64,000 bases of DNA, taken from positions 1,178,001 through 1,242,000 of the forward strand of contig JACZZP010000018.1 in the NCBI GenBank assembly GCA_015183035.1, written 5' to 3'. The notes below the pieces were generated by a model that saw only the letters and a list, made by a program, of their open reading frames with translations, ran no database searches and was not told where the DNA came from. The position numbers and the translations under genes were made by a program. Below, one piece after another: positions 24,531 through 36,317 of the stretch (position 1 is its first letter; each line of letters starts with the position of its first letter). This stretch comes from Meloidogyne chitwoodi (taxonomy: Eukaryota > Nematoda > Chromadorea > Rhabditida > Meloidogynidae).

Positions 24531-25903
24531 TTGATTTACATATTAATTTAGCTGAGCAAATCTTTTCCTTTTCTAAAATTGTTTAAATTATTTTATTTTA
24601 CTGAAAATATCTTTCAATATTTTCTTTACTTCATTATCCATTAGAATACAATTAAAACATAAAATTGGCTAATCTAAAAAATTCCTTTAATAAAATATAT
24701 TTATTTTTAAATTTATGACCTTCTTTTTTAATAATTTTCTTGTCCGTTTTCTAATTTATCAATTATATTCTTTTTAAATAATAAAAAACCAATTGCGCTT
24801 GCCATTTCTTTCTATCTATTACAAAATGAGGAAGAAATAATAAAGAGAAAATATCCAAAAAAAATGACCTTTAAAAAAGACTCTTGAGGACAAAAATTAC
24901 AATAAGGAGACGATTAATTTTTATATTCTTTTTTTCGAAAAAATAATTGAGAGAAATAAAAATAATAATTGAACTACTATGGATATTTTAATGCGAAAAT
25001 TGTAAAATTATATAAAAAACACTAGTAACTAATAATATTTCAAAATTTTTAAAAAAGTAGCTTAAAAATATGTAGTTAAAAAAATTATTTAAATTTTTAA
25101 ATATTTTTATTAATATTTTACGCCGGAACAGGCCAGCTCAGTGTTGCCATTTCAGTGTTGCCAGCTCAGTGTTGCCATTTCAGTGTTAGCCAGATCAGTG
25201 TTGAGCCATCTCAGTGTTAGCCATTTCAGTGTCACCGTTAAGGCTAAAAATCTCATAAGAAATCGGACCCGGATCGGGCCCGGAACCTTGATTTTATCAG
25301 AAACTAACATTATTTGTTCTTATTATTTTTTTCTTACTTTTTTTTTTTACTAAAATTCCGGTTCGTAGATGTCGGAAATTCTGTACTGGTATTAACTGGC
25401 CCAACACTGAAATGGTTAACACTGAGATGGCTCAACACTGAGCTGGCTAACACTGAAATGGCAACACTGAGCTGGCAACACTGAAATGGCAACACTGAGG
25501 TGACCCCTACCGATTTTACGCCTTTGATTTAATTAAAACGAATTGTGCAATTTTACAGATTGGACGAAGTGTCATTTTAACATTTTGCGGATTAGATCTT
25601 TTTATTAATTATTTTATTTTTTGTCTTGCTTGAATTGAATTACTGTGTACTTTGATAGGCCCACAGTTAAATTAAAGACGATATTTTGGATTTATTGATA
25701 GCCGTGCTTGATTAAAATCTAAGGCTATGATATGTAATTTCACTATAACTTTTCTATATTGTTTAGTAATTCTTTTTCTAAATTTGACATTTAATGTTTA
25801 TTTATATTCTTTTTTTATTTGACTAAACTAATTTTTCTTGATTAGTTATTCTTTTTATTTTTCTCACATTTTTGTTAATAATTATTTTTAGATTTGAACT
25901 TTA
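24531..25903. other. Intergenic region with fold-back element
   Basis: Between the MSP block and the SNAPc4 gene. Apart from the fold-back transposon at 25125-25512 it is AT-rich and non-coding. Confidence 0.5.
25125..25512. mobile_element. Fold-back transposon with repeated 14-bp units and 10-bp target duplication
   Basis: A 388-bp element. Its left arm (about 25131-25235) holds seven units of 14-16 bp built on CAGTGTTGCCATTT or CAGTGTTGCCAGCT. The right arm (about 25400-25505) holds seven reverse-complement units in mirrored order, with matching spacer variants (TTGC, TTAGC, TTGAGC). The centre carries a GC-rich stretch near 25263-25286. The 10-bp sequence ATTTTACGCC directly flanks both ends (25115-25124 and 25513-25522), a clear target-site duplication. 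Its length fits Mutator-like elements (8-11 bp). No transposase is present. Confidence 0.82.
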
Positions 25904-28556
25904 ATGGGTCCAGAAAGTTACAATGATCCTATTCAAAATATTGCCTCAACTGTTGGCGAGAATTTTACTTTGAACTCAGAACTGGCTCAGCAATTTATTC
26001 AAGCAAATCCAGATTTGGTACAACTTGCTTTTCTACTTGCAATTAACCATACTTACTTGGAGTTGTTGGATCTACTTATTTCCGAAGTAAACCAAGCTGC
26101 TGAATCCAACAGAAAATTGCAAGACAATTTAAAGTTAAAACTATTGTGCTCTTGCGAAAATGGTTCAAATCTTCGAAGGGCAGACGTATCTATGCCTTGC
26201 TGGCCTCCATACTTTAAAGATTCTGATGGAATGGTCTGTTTGAATCTTTAAAGATAAATTTAATTTTTAAATTTTTTGTTTATTCCTTTTGTTGTCTTTG
26301 TTTTTTTCTTTATTTACAAGTTTTACTTTAGGCTCCAAATATGAACAATGAAGCATTAATTATTTCGCGAATTTGTTCTGTAGACCCATTATTAGATGAT
26401 GAGAGGCGATGTAATTAATTTACTCAGGCTTTCTCTAATAATTTGAATCTATTTTAGGGAATCCAACTGAACTTGAATTTTTACGCGTTTCTGTTTGTAC
26501 TTCTTTAAAAGATGGAAAAATTGCATTACTTAATTCAGAGTTTTTATATTTTTTGAAATTTCAAATAACAATTTAGGAAAGAAATTTTTCAAAAAAAGTT
26601 GCACGCTATGGGTGTAGAAACGACCGCCAAACGGAGACAAACTTGGATTGATCAAGTTAAGAAAATTAACCGACGTATAGATTATATTCGGTCTGCACTT
26701 GTAATTTAATTTTTATTTATTTTTTCTATTTTAGTTCTCAGTCAACAGATGATTTTCTTAATAAGCATTCCAACTACGATATTGTTGATTGGCCAAAAAT
26801 TTCTGCAAGTGACGTAAGAATATTTTTAACTAAAAATCTTTTACAAATAAAAACTTTTAGTTCAATGGAATACGTTCCATTTCGCAAGTTCGTCAAAAAT
26901 GGTGCAATGAAATGTGTCCATTACTAAATAGGTCAGCTTGGACACTTTCTGAAAATAAGAGGCTGATTGATTTGTGCAGAGACTTTTCAAATTTTGATAT
27001 TATTTCGGAAAAGTTTGGCTCTTCGCGATCATCATTTAAATGCTTCCAGCAGTTAAATTATTTACGTCAGAATGAACATGAACCAATGTATATTAATTGA
27101 AATAAATTCTTTTGCCAAATTAGATTTTTAGTTTGTGGACTCCGGCAGAAGATAAGAAATTGCGCAAATTAATTAAGATGCATAGAATTGGAGATGAAAT
27201 TCTTTGGTCTCGAAGTTGGTTTCACTCATTATTTTCATTGATTATATATTTTTAAAATTTTTGTTGCCGTATATATGCCTGGAAGATCAAAAGTCTGCTG
27301 TGAGTATCGTTATACTCGCTCTCTTTCGGAAAAAATACGTCGTGGACGTTGGACGGAGGCTGAGGATATTGTTTGTTTTAGCAAGTAAGCAAAATAACTT
27401 CCTAATTTTCAGCTTTTATTGGAAGCAATCAATAGATACAGTCCACGAAATTGGGTTAAGATCTCAAATTGTGTTCGAGGACGTTCTGCTCTTCAATGCA
27501 GAAATAGGTGAGATTTTTTTTGTCATTACCAAACGATAAAGACAACCAACTCATTTATCTAATAGATGGATCTATGTGCTCGATCATAAGCGACGTGATC
27601 AACCATGGACTTGGGAGGAGTATATGAGACTTTTCTATGGTGTACGTCTCTTTGGTCGAGAAAAATGTGCCAAAATTGCCAAACTTTTACCTGGTAGGAA
27701 TAATATGGACGTACATATGCGTATGAAATTTTTAGTCAAATTACAGATTGAGGTTTTTTGTAATTTTGTTTTTTTTATATTTAATTTTTCAAGTCGAATA
27801 TTAAAGACAAACCAACGATTTTTCGTCATTTTGCTTATAACTATCAATTTTTCAAAACTCGCCGAAAAACTATTTTGGACCAATTTTCCAAGTATTTAGA
27901 AACAAAGCAGAATGATAGGAAAGCTTCTATGTTCGCTAGACTTGGACTCGGATCTTTTGTCGCGACGCCAAATGTTGGTGCAAATGTTGATTATAGTAAG
28001 AAAATTAATGTTTTTTTGTTATTTATTTTTAAGCAAATACAATAAACATGCGTGTTAAAGAATTTAATGGTTGGAACATTATTGGATCTGGTAGATGGTC
28101 GAAAGCAAAATATAAAAATCCAAATGAACGAGACCGTGATGATTTGTTACAGGAGTTAGAAAAGTTTTCAGATAAACTACGTGCCGAAGTTTTTTACTTT
28201 AACTTATTTTATTTGTTTATTTATTATTTTTAAGGTTTTATTATGGTTAGAAGAATCTGATACAAAACTTGAAGCTGAGTTTGTACAAGAAAAACAAGTA
28301 CCTGAAGATCCTAAATATGCCGTTGAATTTTATGACAAAATGTTTACAAAAGAAAGAATTAAAAAACTTTATTCTTTAATTGATGAGTTACTTCCAGCGA
28401 GAAAAAGGTTTTAATATTTTTATTATTATAAACTTTTATTTTCTTGTTTTAAGTGATAATTTGTACTATATCAAACAGAAAAAACGTTCGTCAAAACGTG
28501 ATGTTATTAAGCCTAAAAAAAAGACAAAAGGGAAAAAAGCTAAATCAAATCGTTAG
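25904..28556 (+). CDS. snpc-4: SNAPc subunit 4 (Myb-repeat snRNA activator)
   Basis: Encodes the large DNA-binding subunit of the snRNA-activating protein complex, which drives snRNA promoters and, in nematodes, also spliced-leader and piRNA genes. The signs are a run of Myb/SANT repeats: TLSENKRLIDLCRDFSNFDI; SLWTPAEDKKLRKLIKMHRI; RRGRWTEAEDIVLLEAINRY followed by RGRSALQCRNRW; and PWTWEEYMRLFYGVRLFGRE. An upstream segment DWPKISASDFNGIRSISQVR fits the incomplete first repeat of SNAPC4. The N-terminus is MGPESYNDPIQN, the C-terminus is Lys-rich (KPKKKTKGKKAKSNR) at 28556. There are many small exons; some joins are approximate. Confidence 0.85.
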
Positions 28557-29333
28557 ATTTGATCAATTTTATGCCCAGCAACTTAATTCTTATATTTTAG
28601 GTATAATTACTTTAATAAATAGGTATTACATATGTATTTTTTGTTTTATTTTTCCTCAAAATATTATTTTTTTTCTAAAATCCGGTATTTTTAATTTCAT
28701 TCCATAATATCACTGTTATGTGCTTTCTTTTCGTTTTTTATGTGAATAAATAAATATTTATATAATTTATTATTAATATAAATTGTTTTAAAGAATTCTT
28801 TGTTTTTATGTACATATATTCTTTTTTAAATTAATTTTGCACTTTCCTATCATCACTTTATTTATTTATAATTAATTTAACGTATTCTTTGCGCGAACAC
28901 AAGTCCATTCACTATTTCTGACCTCCTTACGTGTATTTTATACGTATTTTAGTTGCGTGTATTTAATTACTTTTTAATTTACTTCTCTAATATTGATTCA
29001 GCATTAAATAGATATAAAATCGGCAAAAGTTGAAATATTTTTGCATTTTATTAAATAATTTTTCAAACAAATTGCAGGTGAAAAAATAATTTTAAAAATT
29101 TAATTTCCCTTTAAAATATAAAAAGAAAACCGTTTTCAGTGATTATTTTAATTTACTCAGTGATTTTTTTATTCATCACTCATTAAAAATTTTTTATATG
29201 TATTTGAGTTTAAATTTGTTGTCATCAAGTTTTTTATAGACAAATATATCAAAATGTTTTAATTTCATTTTCTCAAATTTTATTTAATTTTTTATTCTAA
29301 TTTTTCTTTGTTAAAATTTTTGTTTTTTAAGTT
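28557..29333. other. Intergenic region, SNAPc4 to prolyl hydroxylase
   Basis: AT-rich sequence with AATAAATAAATAT near 28745 as a likely polyadenylation signal of the upstream gene. I see no gene or structured repeat. Confidence 0.45.
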
Positions 29334-31704
29334 ATGTATTTTATTTCAATTTTTCTTCTTTATTTCTGTATTTTACCAAAATTGTCAAATGCTGATTTAT
29401 TTACATCATTTGCTGACCTTCAACAATTAACATATGCAGAAAAGGATATTCCAAAATTAATTACTAATTATATTCAACTTGAAACTGAACGCTTGGAACA
29501 TTTGAAAAGGTTAATTTTCTTTTTTAAATTTTTATTTTTTTAAAATTGGAATTTTAGTATTGCTGCAAAATATCAAGAAAATAATGAGGAAATGCAATCA
29601 AATTTGTTGAGTGTTTCAAATCCAATTAATGCTTTTAGACTAATTAAAAAGCTATCCCAAACATGGAAAGATTTACAAGCAGAAATGCGTTCAGATATTG
29701 CTGGAAATTATTTAAAAAATATTTCAATTAGTCGAGGTTCTCGTTTTCCAACTGATGTTTGTTTTAATTTGTTTTTTAAAGAATATTTTAAATTTAAGGA
29801 GGATTTGAATGGTGCGGCTGTTGGGTTGCTTCGATTGCAGGATACTTATAGACTTGACACTAATGATTTGGCTAATGGAATTGTTAGAAATGTTAAAATT
29901 GGTAATGGAATGTCAGGTTATTCTTTTTATTTTTTTAAATTAAAATCCTAGTATTTTAATTTAAAAAAATTATTTTCTTTTTACAGCATTTGATTGTTTC
30001 GAAATTGGCCGTATTGCTTACAATGAAGAGGTTTTTTATAATTTTTAATTAATAATAATTTAATCTTTATAGGACTATTTTCACACACTTTTATGGATGC
30101 AAGAAGCATTAAACAGAGCAAAACGAGAAATGCCTCCCTCAATTGCTGATTCTGATGTTCTCGGTTTTTTTATTATTTTTTATAGAATATTTTGGTACTT
30201 TTTTGTAGAATATTTGGCATTTGCACTTTTCAAACAAGGAAATATAAAAAGGGCATTAGTCACAACAGATCGCCTTTATGAAATTGGTATAAACTTTTTT
30301 TAAAATAATTATTCATTCATTATATTTCTTTTAATTTTTAAAGCTCCTTCCCATCCAAGAGCTAAAGGAAATATTAAATGGTAAATAAATTTTTAGTTTA
30401 TTTAAAGTATTTAATTTAATTTTTAGGTATGAAGATCAAATGAAAGCTGATGGTGTAAAACAAATTGATATGCGCCGAAATATTCCACCCCTTGTAAATA
30501 TTAGAGCTGGTGACCCTTTGGGAAATTCTGAACGTGATATTTATGAAGCACTTTGTAGAGATGAAGTTCCAGTGGTTAATTAAAATATTAATTAAATATA
30601 AAATAATTTTGTTTAGAGCCAAAAACAAATATCAAAACTTTATTGTTATTACAAAATGGATCGTCCATTTCTTCGTTTGGCCCCTTTTAAAGTTGAAATT
30701 ATGCGTTTCAACCCTTTGGCTGTTCTTTTTAGAAGTGTTGTGAATGATGAAGAAATTGAACAAATACAAGAATTGGCAAAACCAAAACTTGCTAGAGCAA
30801 CAGTACAAAATAGTCAAACTGGGAAACTTGAAACAGCTTCTTATAGAATTAGTAAAAGGTTTTTTTTTATATTTTTTTAAAAAAAGTTTTTTTTTTGTAA
30901 TTTTTAGTGCTTGGTTGAAGTCATCAGAACATCCAGTAATAGATCGAGTTAATCAACGAATAAATTTAATGACCAATTTAGAGATGGAGACTGCTGAAGA
31001 ATTACAAGTTTGTTTTTTAAAATGATAATAAAATGATTTTTATTTTAATTTTGCTAGATTGCAAACTATGGAATTGGTGGTCATTATGATCCTCACTACG
31101 ATTTTGCTAGAGTTTTTCTTTCTTTTTTCTTTTTAAATATTTTACATTTTTTAGAAAGAAGAAACTAAAGCATTCAGTGATTTGGGAACTGGAAATCGTA
31201 TTGCTACAGCACTTTTTTATTTAACAAAACCAGAGGAAGGAGGATTCACGGTAATTGAATTTTACAAGATAAAATTTTTGAGAAGGTTATTTTTTTATAT
31301 TTTTTAAATTTTAATATGTTTTTAATGTAATAGAGTCCTTTCTAACTAATTTTACCTTTTTTTAGGTATTTACTGATTTAAAATCGGCAATGAAACCAAG
31401 CAAACATGATTGTCTTTTTTGGTATAATTTGTTAAGAAGTGGTGAAGGTGATCTTCGAACACGGTTATTTTTTTTATAAATAATTTTAAAAAATGGTTTT
31501 TCAAGTCATGCTGCTTGTCCAGTACTTTTGGGTGTTAAATGGGTTTCTAATAAATGGATTCATGAAAAAGGTCAAGAATTTTTACGTCCATGTGCATTAA
31601 TGCCTTCAATTCAAGAACGTTATGTTGGCGATTTAGGAGGTCCAGAACCTCGAAAATATCCAAATATTTCACCTTTTTGTAAAAAGGGAGTTTTTTGTGA
31701 ATAA
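29334..31704 (+). CDS. Prolyl 4-hydroxylase alpha subunit (collagen)
   Basis: Hydroxylates proline in collagens in the ER, needed for a stable nematode cuticle. It begins with a signal peptide (MYFISIFLLYFCILP, cleaved near SNA). Next comes the N-terminal P4Ha region (LTYAEKDIPKLITNYIQLE), a peptide-binding TPR-type segment (LEYLAFALFKQGNIKRAL), and the Fe(II)/2-oxoglutarate dioxygenase domain. The metal ligands are visible in GGHYDPHYDFA (His, Asp) and RHAACPVLLGVKWVSNKW (distal His, then the oxoglutarate-binding Lys). Reading frame and exons are consistent from 29334 to TAA at 31704. It belongs to the PHY-1/DPY-18 and PHY-2 type; which one cannot be told by eye. The last residues are FCKKGVFCE, with no HDEL-type signal, as usual for the alpha subunit (retained through PDI). 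Confidence 0.94.
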
Positions 31705-32719
31705 TTGAAAAGAGAACAACTATTTATTATTTTATTTATTTTTAATATTTTAAATCTGCCTTATCTTTCTTTTATGCTCATTTTCCCATATTTACACTTC
31801 AATTGCATTTTAATAAGTATTACCTATATTTTCTTTTTATTTAATTATGTAGTAATTTAAGTTTATAAGATTATTTTTTATTGAAAAATATTTAAAAATT
31901 TTATTAATTTTTAAACACAATTTTGCAAAAATATCAAAAAAATATTAATTTATTTTTTCTTAAATTGCTATGTAATTAATTAATTATATAACTTTCTTTT
32001 TCTTGCCAAAAAACTTTTAAAATAATAATGTATTTTTAATATAATATATGTGATTTTATTTTATTATTAATGCATAATTAAATATTAATAAAATAATATT
32101 ATTCTGATTTTATTAAAATATTTAATCAAAAACAAAAATTCTGAAATTAAAATTCTGAATAATAAATTTAAAAAAAATACATTTTAATATATACAAATTC
32201 GGTTCTTTTCCGTTCTGCGCCACCCCCCATTTCGGTGCCAAAATTTTGAGTGCCAACTAATACTTTTAATTCATTAATATTTGAATTATAATCCTTAATT
32301 AAACGAGTATATAAAAAAATTAATAAATTTAAAATATATAAAATTAAAAAATAATCAAATTAAAATGCCTTATAATTATGACACACTAATGGTAGAATGT
32401 CCTGATGAAGCAAATTCTGCAAAGTTCTGATACATTTGAAGAAATTATAAATTCGATAAGAGAATATATTCCACCAACATAATTTCGTTATTAATAAATT
32501 TTATATAAAAGTATTAGTTGGCACTCAAAATTTTGGCACCGAAATGGGGGTGGTGCAGAACGGAAAAGAACCTTCTGACATAAAATCAGAAATTAAACAT
32601 TTAAATAATAATAATTATTATTATTATTAATTTATTTCAATAAAATACATTAACTTTAAAAAAATTTATTTAACATTTATTTTAATTTTTTCTAAATTAT
32701 AATATTTTTATTTTTTAAA
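31705..32719. other. Intergenic region between convergent genes
   Basis: Lies between the 3' ends of the prolyl hydroxylase and GalNAc-transferase genes. It is AT-rich, contains the MITE at 32201-32572 and several copies of TTCTGAAAT-like words (for example near 32140-32160). No gene. Confidence 0.5.
32201..32572. mobile_element. MITE with long terminal inverted repeats
   Basis: A 372-bp element whose ends are near-perfect inverted repeats of about 70 bp: left arm 32201-32268 (starts GGTTCTTTTCCGTTCTGCGC), right arm about 32505-32572 (ends CGGAAAAGAACC). A 3-bp duplication TTC flanks both sides (32198-32200 and 32573-32575). The centre contains a short decayed coding-like stretch (32365-32480). 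Confidence 0.85.
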
Positions 32720-34677
32720 TTAAAGTTCGTCATGTCTACTAATTAAATTTGGTTCAATATTTTCAATAAACCAACTAAAAGGTTTACATTTTAATTTTTC
32801 TTTTAATTTAATTCTTTCACTTAAATCTCCAGCATCAATTCTTTTGGCAGATGGACGAGAAGGGAGAAATTGTTTCTTTAAAAATAAATATTATTTTTTA
32901 AATTAATTTATGGTCTCCTATTAGAATAATTTAATTAAATATTCTCTCTTCTCATTTACCTCATAATATTCATCAAGCCAAACTTTAGCAGTTCTCAAAG
33001 CATTATAAAGAGATGTGTCAATCCCTGGCTTTCCTTTATAAGGTCTTCTTGTACGGAAAACATGCCCTACACGGCTACAGGGTGATACTAAAACTTCTCC
33101 TCCACAAAGCCAAACCTAAAAAAATAATTAAATTAATTAATTAATTTAAAAATACTCTAAGTGAAAGTTCAATATTTTCTCCTCCCCAAATTTCCATTCC
33201 ATCGTCATATTCTCCAATTTCTCGGAAATATTCAGTTGAAATTGCAAGTAAACCTCCACTCATTGTTGGAGTTTTATAAGGCTTTATATTATTTTCTTCT
33301 TTATCAAAATGTGACCAGTCAAAATAATCCCATTTAAAATGTAATCCCCAATCAAAAGTTCCTTTAGATACCATTGCCTTTTTTTAAATAATAATTTAAA
33401 TTTAAAAATAATATTTTAAATACTTTTTCATAATTAAATAAATTTGCATTAATTAAATCAATTACTGGAACTACAACTCTAAAAAATAATTATTATTATT
33501 TTTTTAATTATTTTTAAATATTACCTTTTTTGATTTTCTTGAATAGAAGCTAATAAAGGCTCTAACCAACGAGGTGTTACCTTTTTTTAAAATTAAATTA
33601 AAAATTTAATTTTAATAAATACCTCACAATGACTATCTAAAAATACAATAACATCACCATTTGCCTCTCTAGATGCAAAAATCTTTAAAAAAAAAATTAA
33701 AAATTGGAATTTAAAATAATTTTGGGGTTATTTATAAATATTCAAAAAGATAAGAGATTAATTTTCTTTTTAATTTCATATTTATTTATTAAGAAATATT
33801 TTTTAATTTAAATTAAAATTATTTTTTTTATTAAAATATTTTCTATATTTAATTATTTTTAATTTAAATAAACACATTTTAAAAATATAAAAAAATAAAC
33901 TTACTTTAGCTCTAATTAATCCTTGCCTTTCTTTTGCTTTATTAAATTTAACTAATTTTAACCAATTACCTCCTCTTAATTTAGAATATTCTTTTAATTG
34001 ATTTTCAATAAAAGAATGTGATTCTGAAGCATCATCATATAATATTATTTCTTTTAAATATTTTAAAGGTGTATATCTAAATATTCCATTAATCATTCTA
34101 ACAAGAACAGAAAAAGCTTCATTGTGATAAACAATTACCTTTTTATTAATTTTAAATTTAAATAAATAAATAAACAAACAAACAATGCTTGTTTTTAAAT
34201 TAATATGAGAATAATCAATTTCTGAACATCTTAAAATATATTTAAATTAATTTAATTAATTTAAATATTATTTTCTACTTTTCATGTGTTTGTATTTCCA
34301 ATTCTCTTTCAGGTCCAATTTTGTCACTAACCCATGCGTTGAAATAATGTCTGAAATTTTAAAATAAGGGAAATTTCTTAAACAAATAAATTATTAAAAA
34401 AATACAAAAATTCTGAAATTTATTCTGATTAAAAATAAAAAAACAATTTTATTAATTTTTACCGATGTACTCCCTTATCATAAATTTCACGTTCTTCACT
34501 CCCTTCTTCTTCTGGTATTTCTTTAGTAACATTACATTTATGTGGAAATACAGGTAATTCAGCCCATTTATTTAAATCTTTTGAAGGATTAATAAATGGA
34601 CATTCTGGTAAAGTTTTTGAAGAATTTGCCAAAATTGTTAGTGTTATGGATAAAAGAAAAATTAAAGGAATTAACAT
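32720..34677 (-). CDS. Polypeptide GalNAc-transferase, lectin-less, with C-terminal HDEL
   Basis: GT27-family glycosyltransferase that starts mucin-type O-glycosylation in the secretory pathway. ATG at 34677 opens a hydrophobic N-terminal signal or anchor ([17 protein letters not shown]). Catalytic motifs follow: KTSI joined to [32 protein letters not shown]; the metal-binding DSH in [30 protein letters not shown]; and [15 protein letters not shown]. The Gal/GalNAc domain ends [13 protein letters not shown]. The usual ricin-type lectin domain should follow, but the protein stops after [13 protein letters not shown] is a classical ER-retrieval signal. I checked the frame on the minus strand: CAT GAC GAA CTT TAA at 32720-32734. 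A missing 3' exon is possible but the next upstream exon joins smoothly. Confidence 0.88.
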
Positions 34678-36317
34678 TTTTCCCTTAAATAAATTTATAT
34701 TTTTAATTAAATTATTCAAAAATATTTTATAAAATAAAAGTTAGTTTAATTAAAATAAAATTTATTATAAAGCAACGTGTCTATAAAAGAAAAGAAATTT
34801 CTAGAAAAATGCGATCAAATATTAAAGAAGGAATTGACCGCGCAACTTTTTTTCTGTCCTTCAAAAAAAGCAAGTAATTTAATATTAGAAAAAAATATTC
34901 GATTAATGGTAGCCGGGTTTTGCTACTCTGCTAAATAAGTTTTTTTTCTCATAAAACATTTAACTGTGACCAAATAAATAAATATAAATAATTAATTTAA
35001 AGTTATTATTTTTAGGCGTTTATTTTCCTTATTAATAATATTCTGAAAAATACATTTAAAAAATACAACTTGTTAGAGAATAAAAATTCTGAAAAATTTC
35101 TAAAATACAAATTCTGAAATAAAGATTCTGAAAACAAAAAACTTCTGAAATACAAATAAAATCAGAAAATCAATTTCTGATATTTAAAAACAATTCTTAA
35201 CTCTATAAAAATACCTTTTAATTAAAAAAACACAAAAATTGAATTGTTCATTATTTATAATTTTCATTAAAATCACAATACAAAAAAAGTTGGGAAAAGA
35301 AAAAATACGAGAATTTAGAGAAAAAAAGTTGTTGTAAAGAGACACACATTTAATAAAGAGAGAGAAACGCTCAAATGCTTAAGAAGTGGATATTTTCTTT
35401 AAATTTTAAATAAATTCTGTTACAATGTTTTTATAATAATTGGGGTAATTAAAAAAAGGATTAGATTATTTTTATTTTTTTAAAAATTAAAAATTATTTT
35501 AATTCAAAAAATCTAATCCTTTATTTTTACAAATTTTTCCAGTTTGGTGATTTAAAAATAATAATAATAAATATCTAAAAGGTAAAAGGAAGACAGAAAA
35601 GTTTTAAAAATTAAAAATAAATGTACTGAAAATCCTCATGCTTTAAAATATCTAAAAATTAGTGATTTTTTTGAATTTTAGTTCTTTCATTAAAAAAAGT
35701 TAAAAATTAAAATGTTATGAAAATACAAATTTAAATAAAATAAATTTAGAAAATTATTTAAAAATAAATTTTTAAAGCCAAAAAATTTTCAGTCTGAGGG
35801 GAAGAAGCCTATTTAAAAAATATCATTTTAACATATCTCTAATAGCTAATTATTAACTGGCCATTATTGTATTTATTTAATATTAATATATTTTTATTTA
35901 TATATATTTTTGTGCTCTCACCGAGAGGAAATAAGGGAAAGAGAGAGAGAAATTAAATTGTATTTTTTATAAAATATAAAAATGTTAAAATTAAACAGGT
36001 CTGTAATTAAAGGGTTATTTTCTTTAAATTTTATTTTCTCATTTAAGAACCTCTAAAATTATCTCTATGATTACAGATCTTTTTGTAAATTACAAAGTCT
36101 CTAACCTATAATTTTTTAAAAACTAATATTATATATTAAATTATTTTTTATTTTATTAAAGGCTAATTATCTAAAAAATTGGGGATTAAAAAAGGAGTTA
36201 CACCGGGGAAAAATTATATATTTTTTAAAATATTTATTTTGGGAACTACACCGTTATTTTAACTTTTATTTCCTAATTTTATACTGCTTTTTCTCTGTTA
36301 ATTCTTCCTGGATTGCT
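34678..36317. other. Intergenic region with inverted repeat and TTCTGAAAT words
   Basis: No gene is seen. It holds a hairpin-forming repeat at about 35456-35523 (AAAGGATTAGATT against AATCTAATCCTTT), a cluster of TTCTGAAA-type words at 35041-35190, and a GA-rich stretch near 35936-35955. Confidence 0.5.

Noticed and set aside
25131..25505. CRISPR-like array of short repeats
   Set aside because: Units are contiguous with no unique spacers and are mirrored in two arms with a target duplication; this is a fold-back transposon in a eukaryote.
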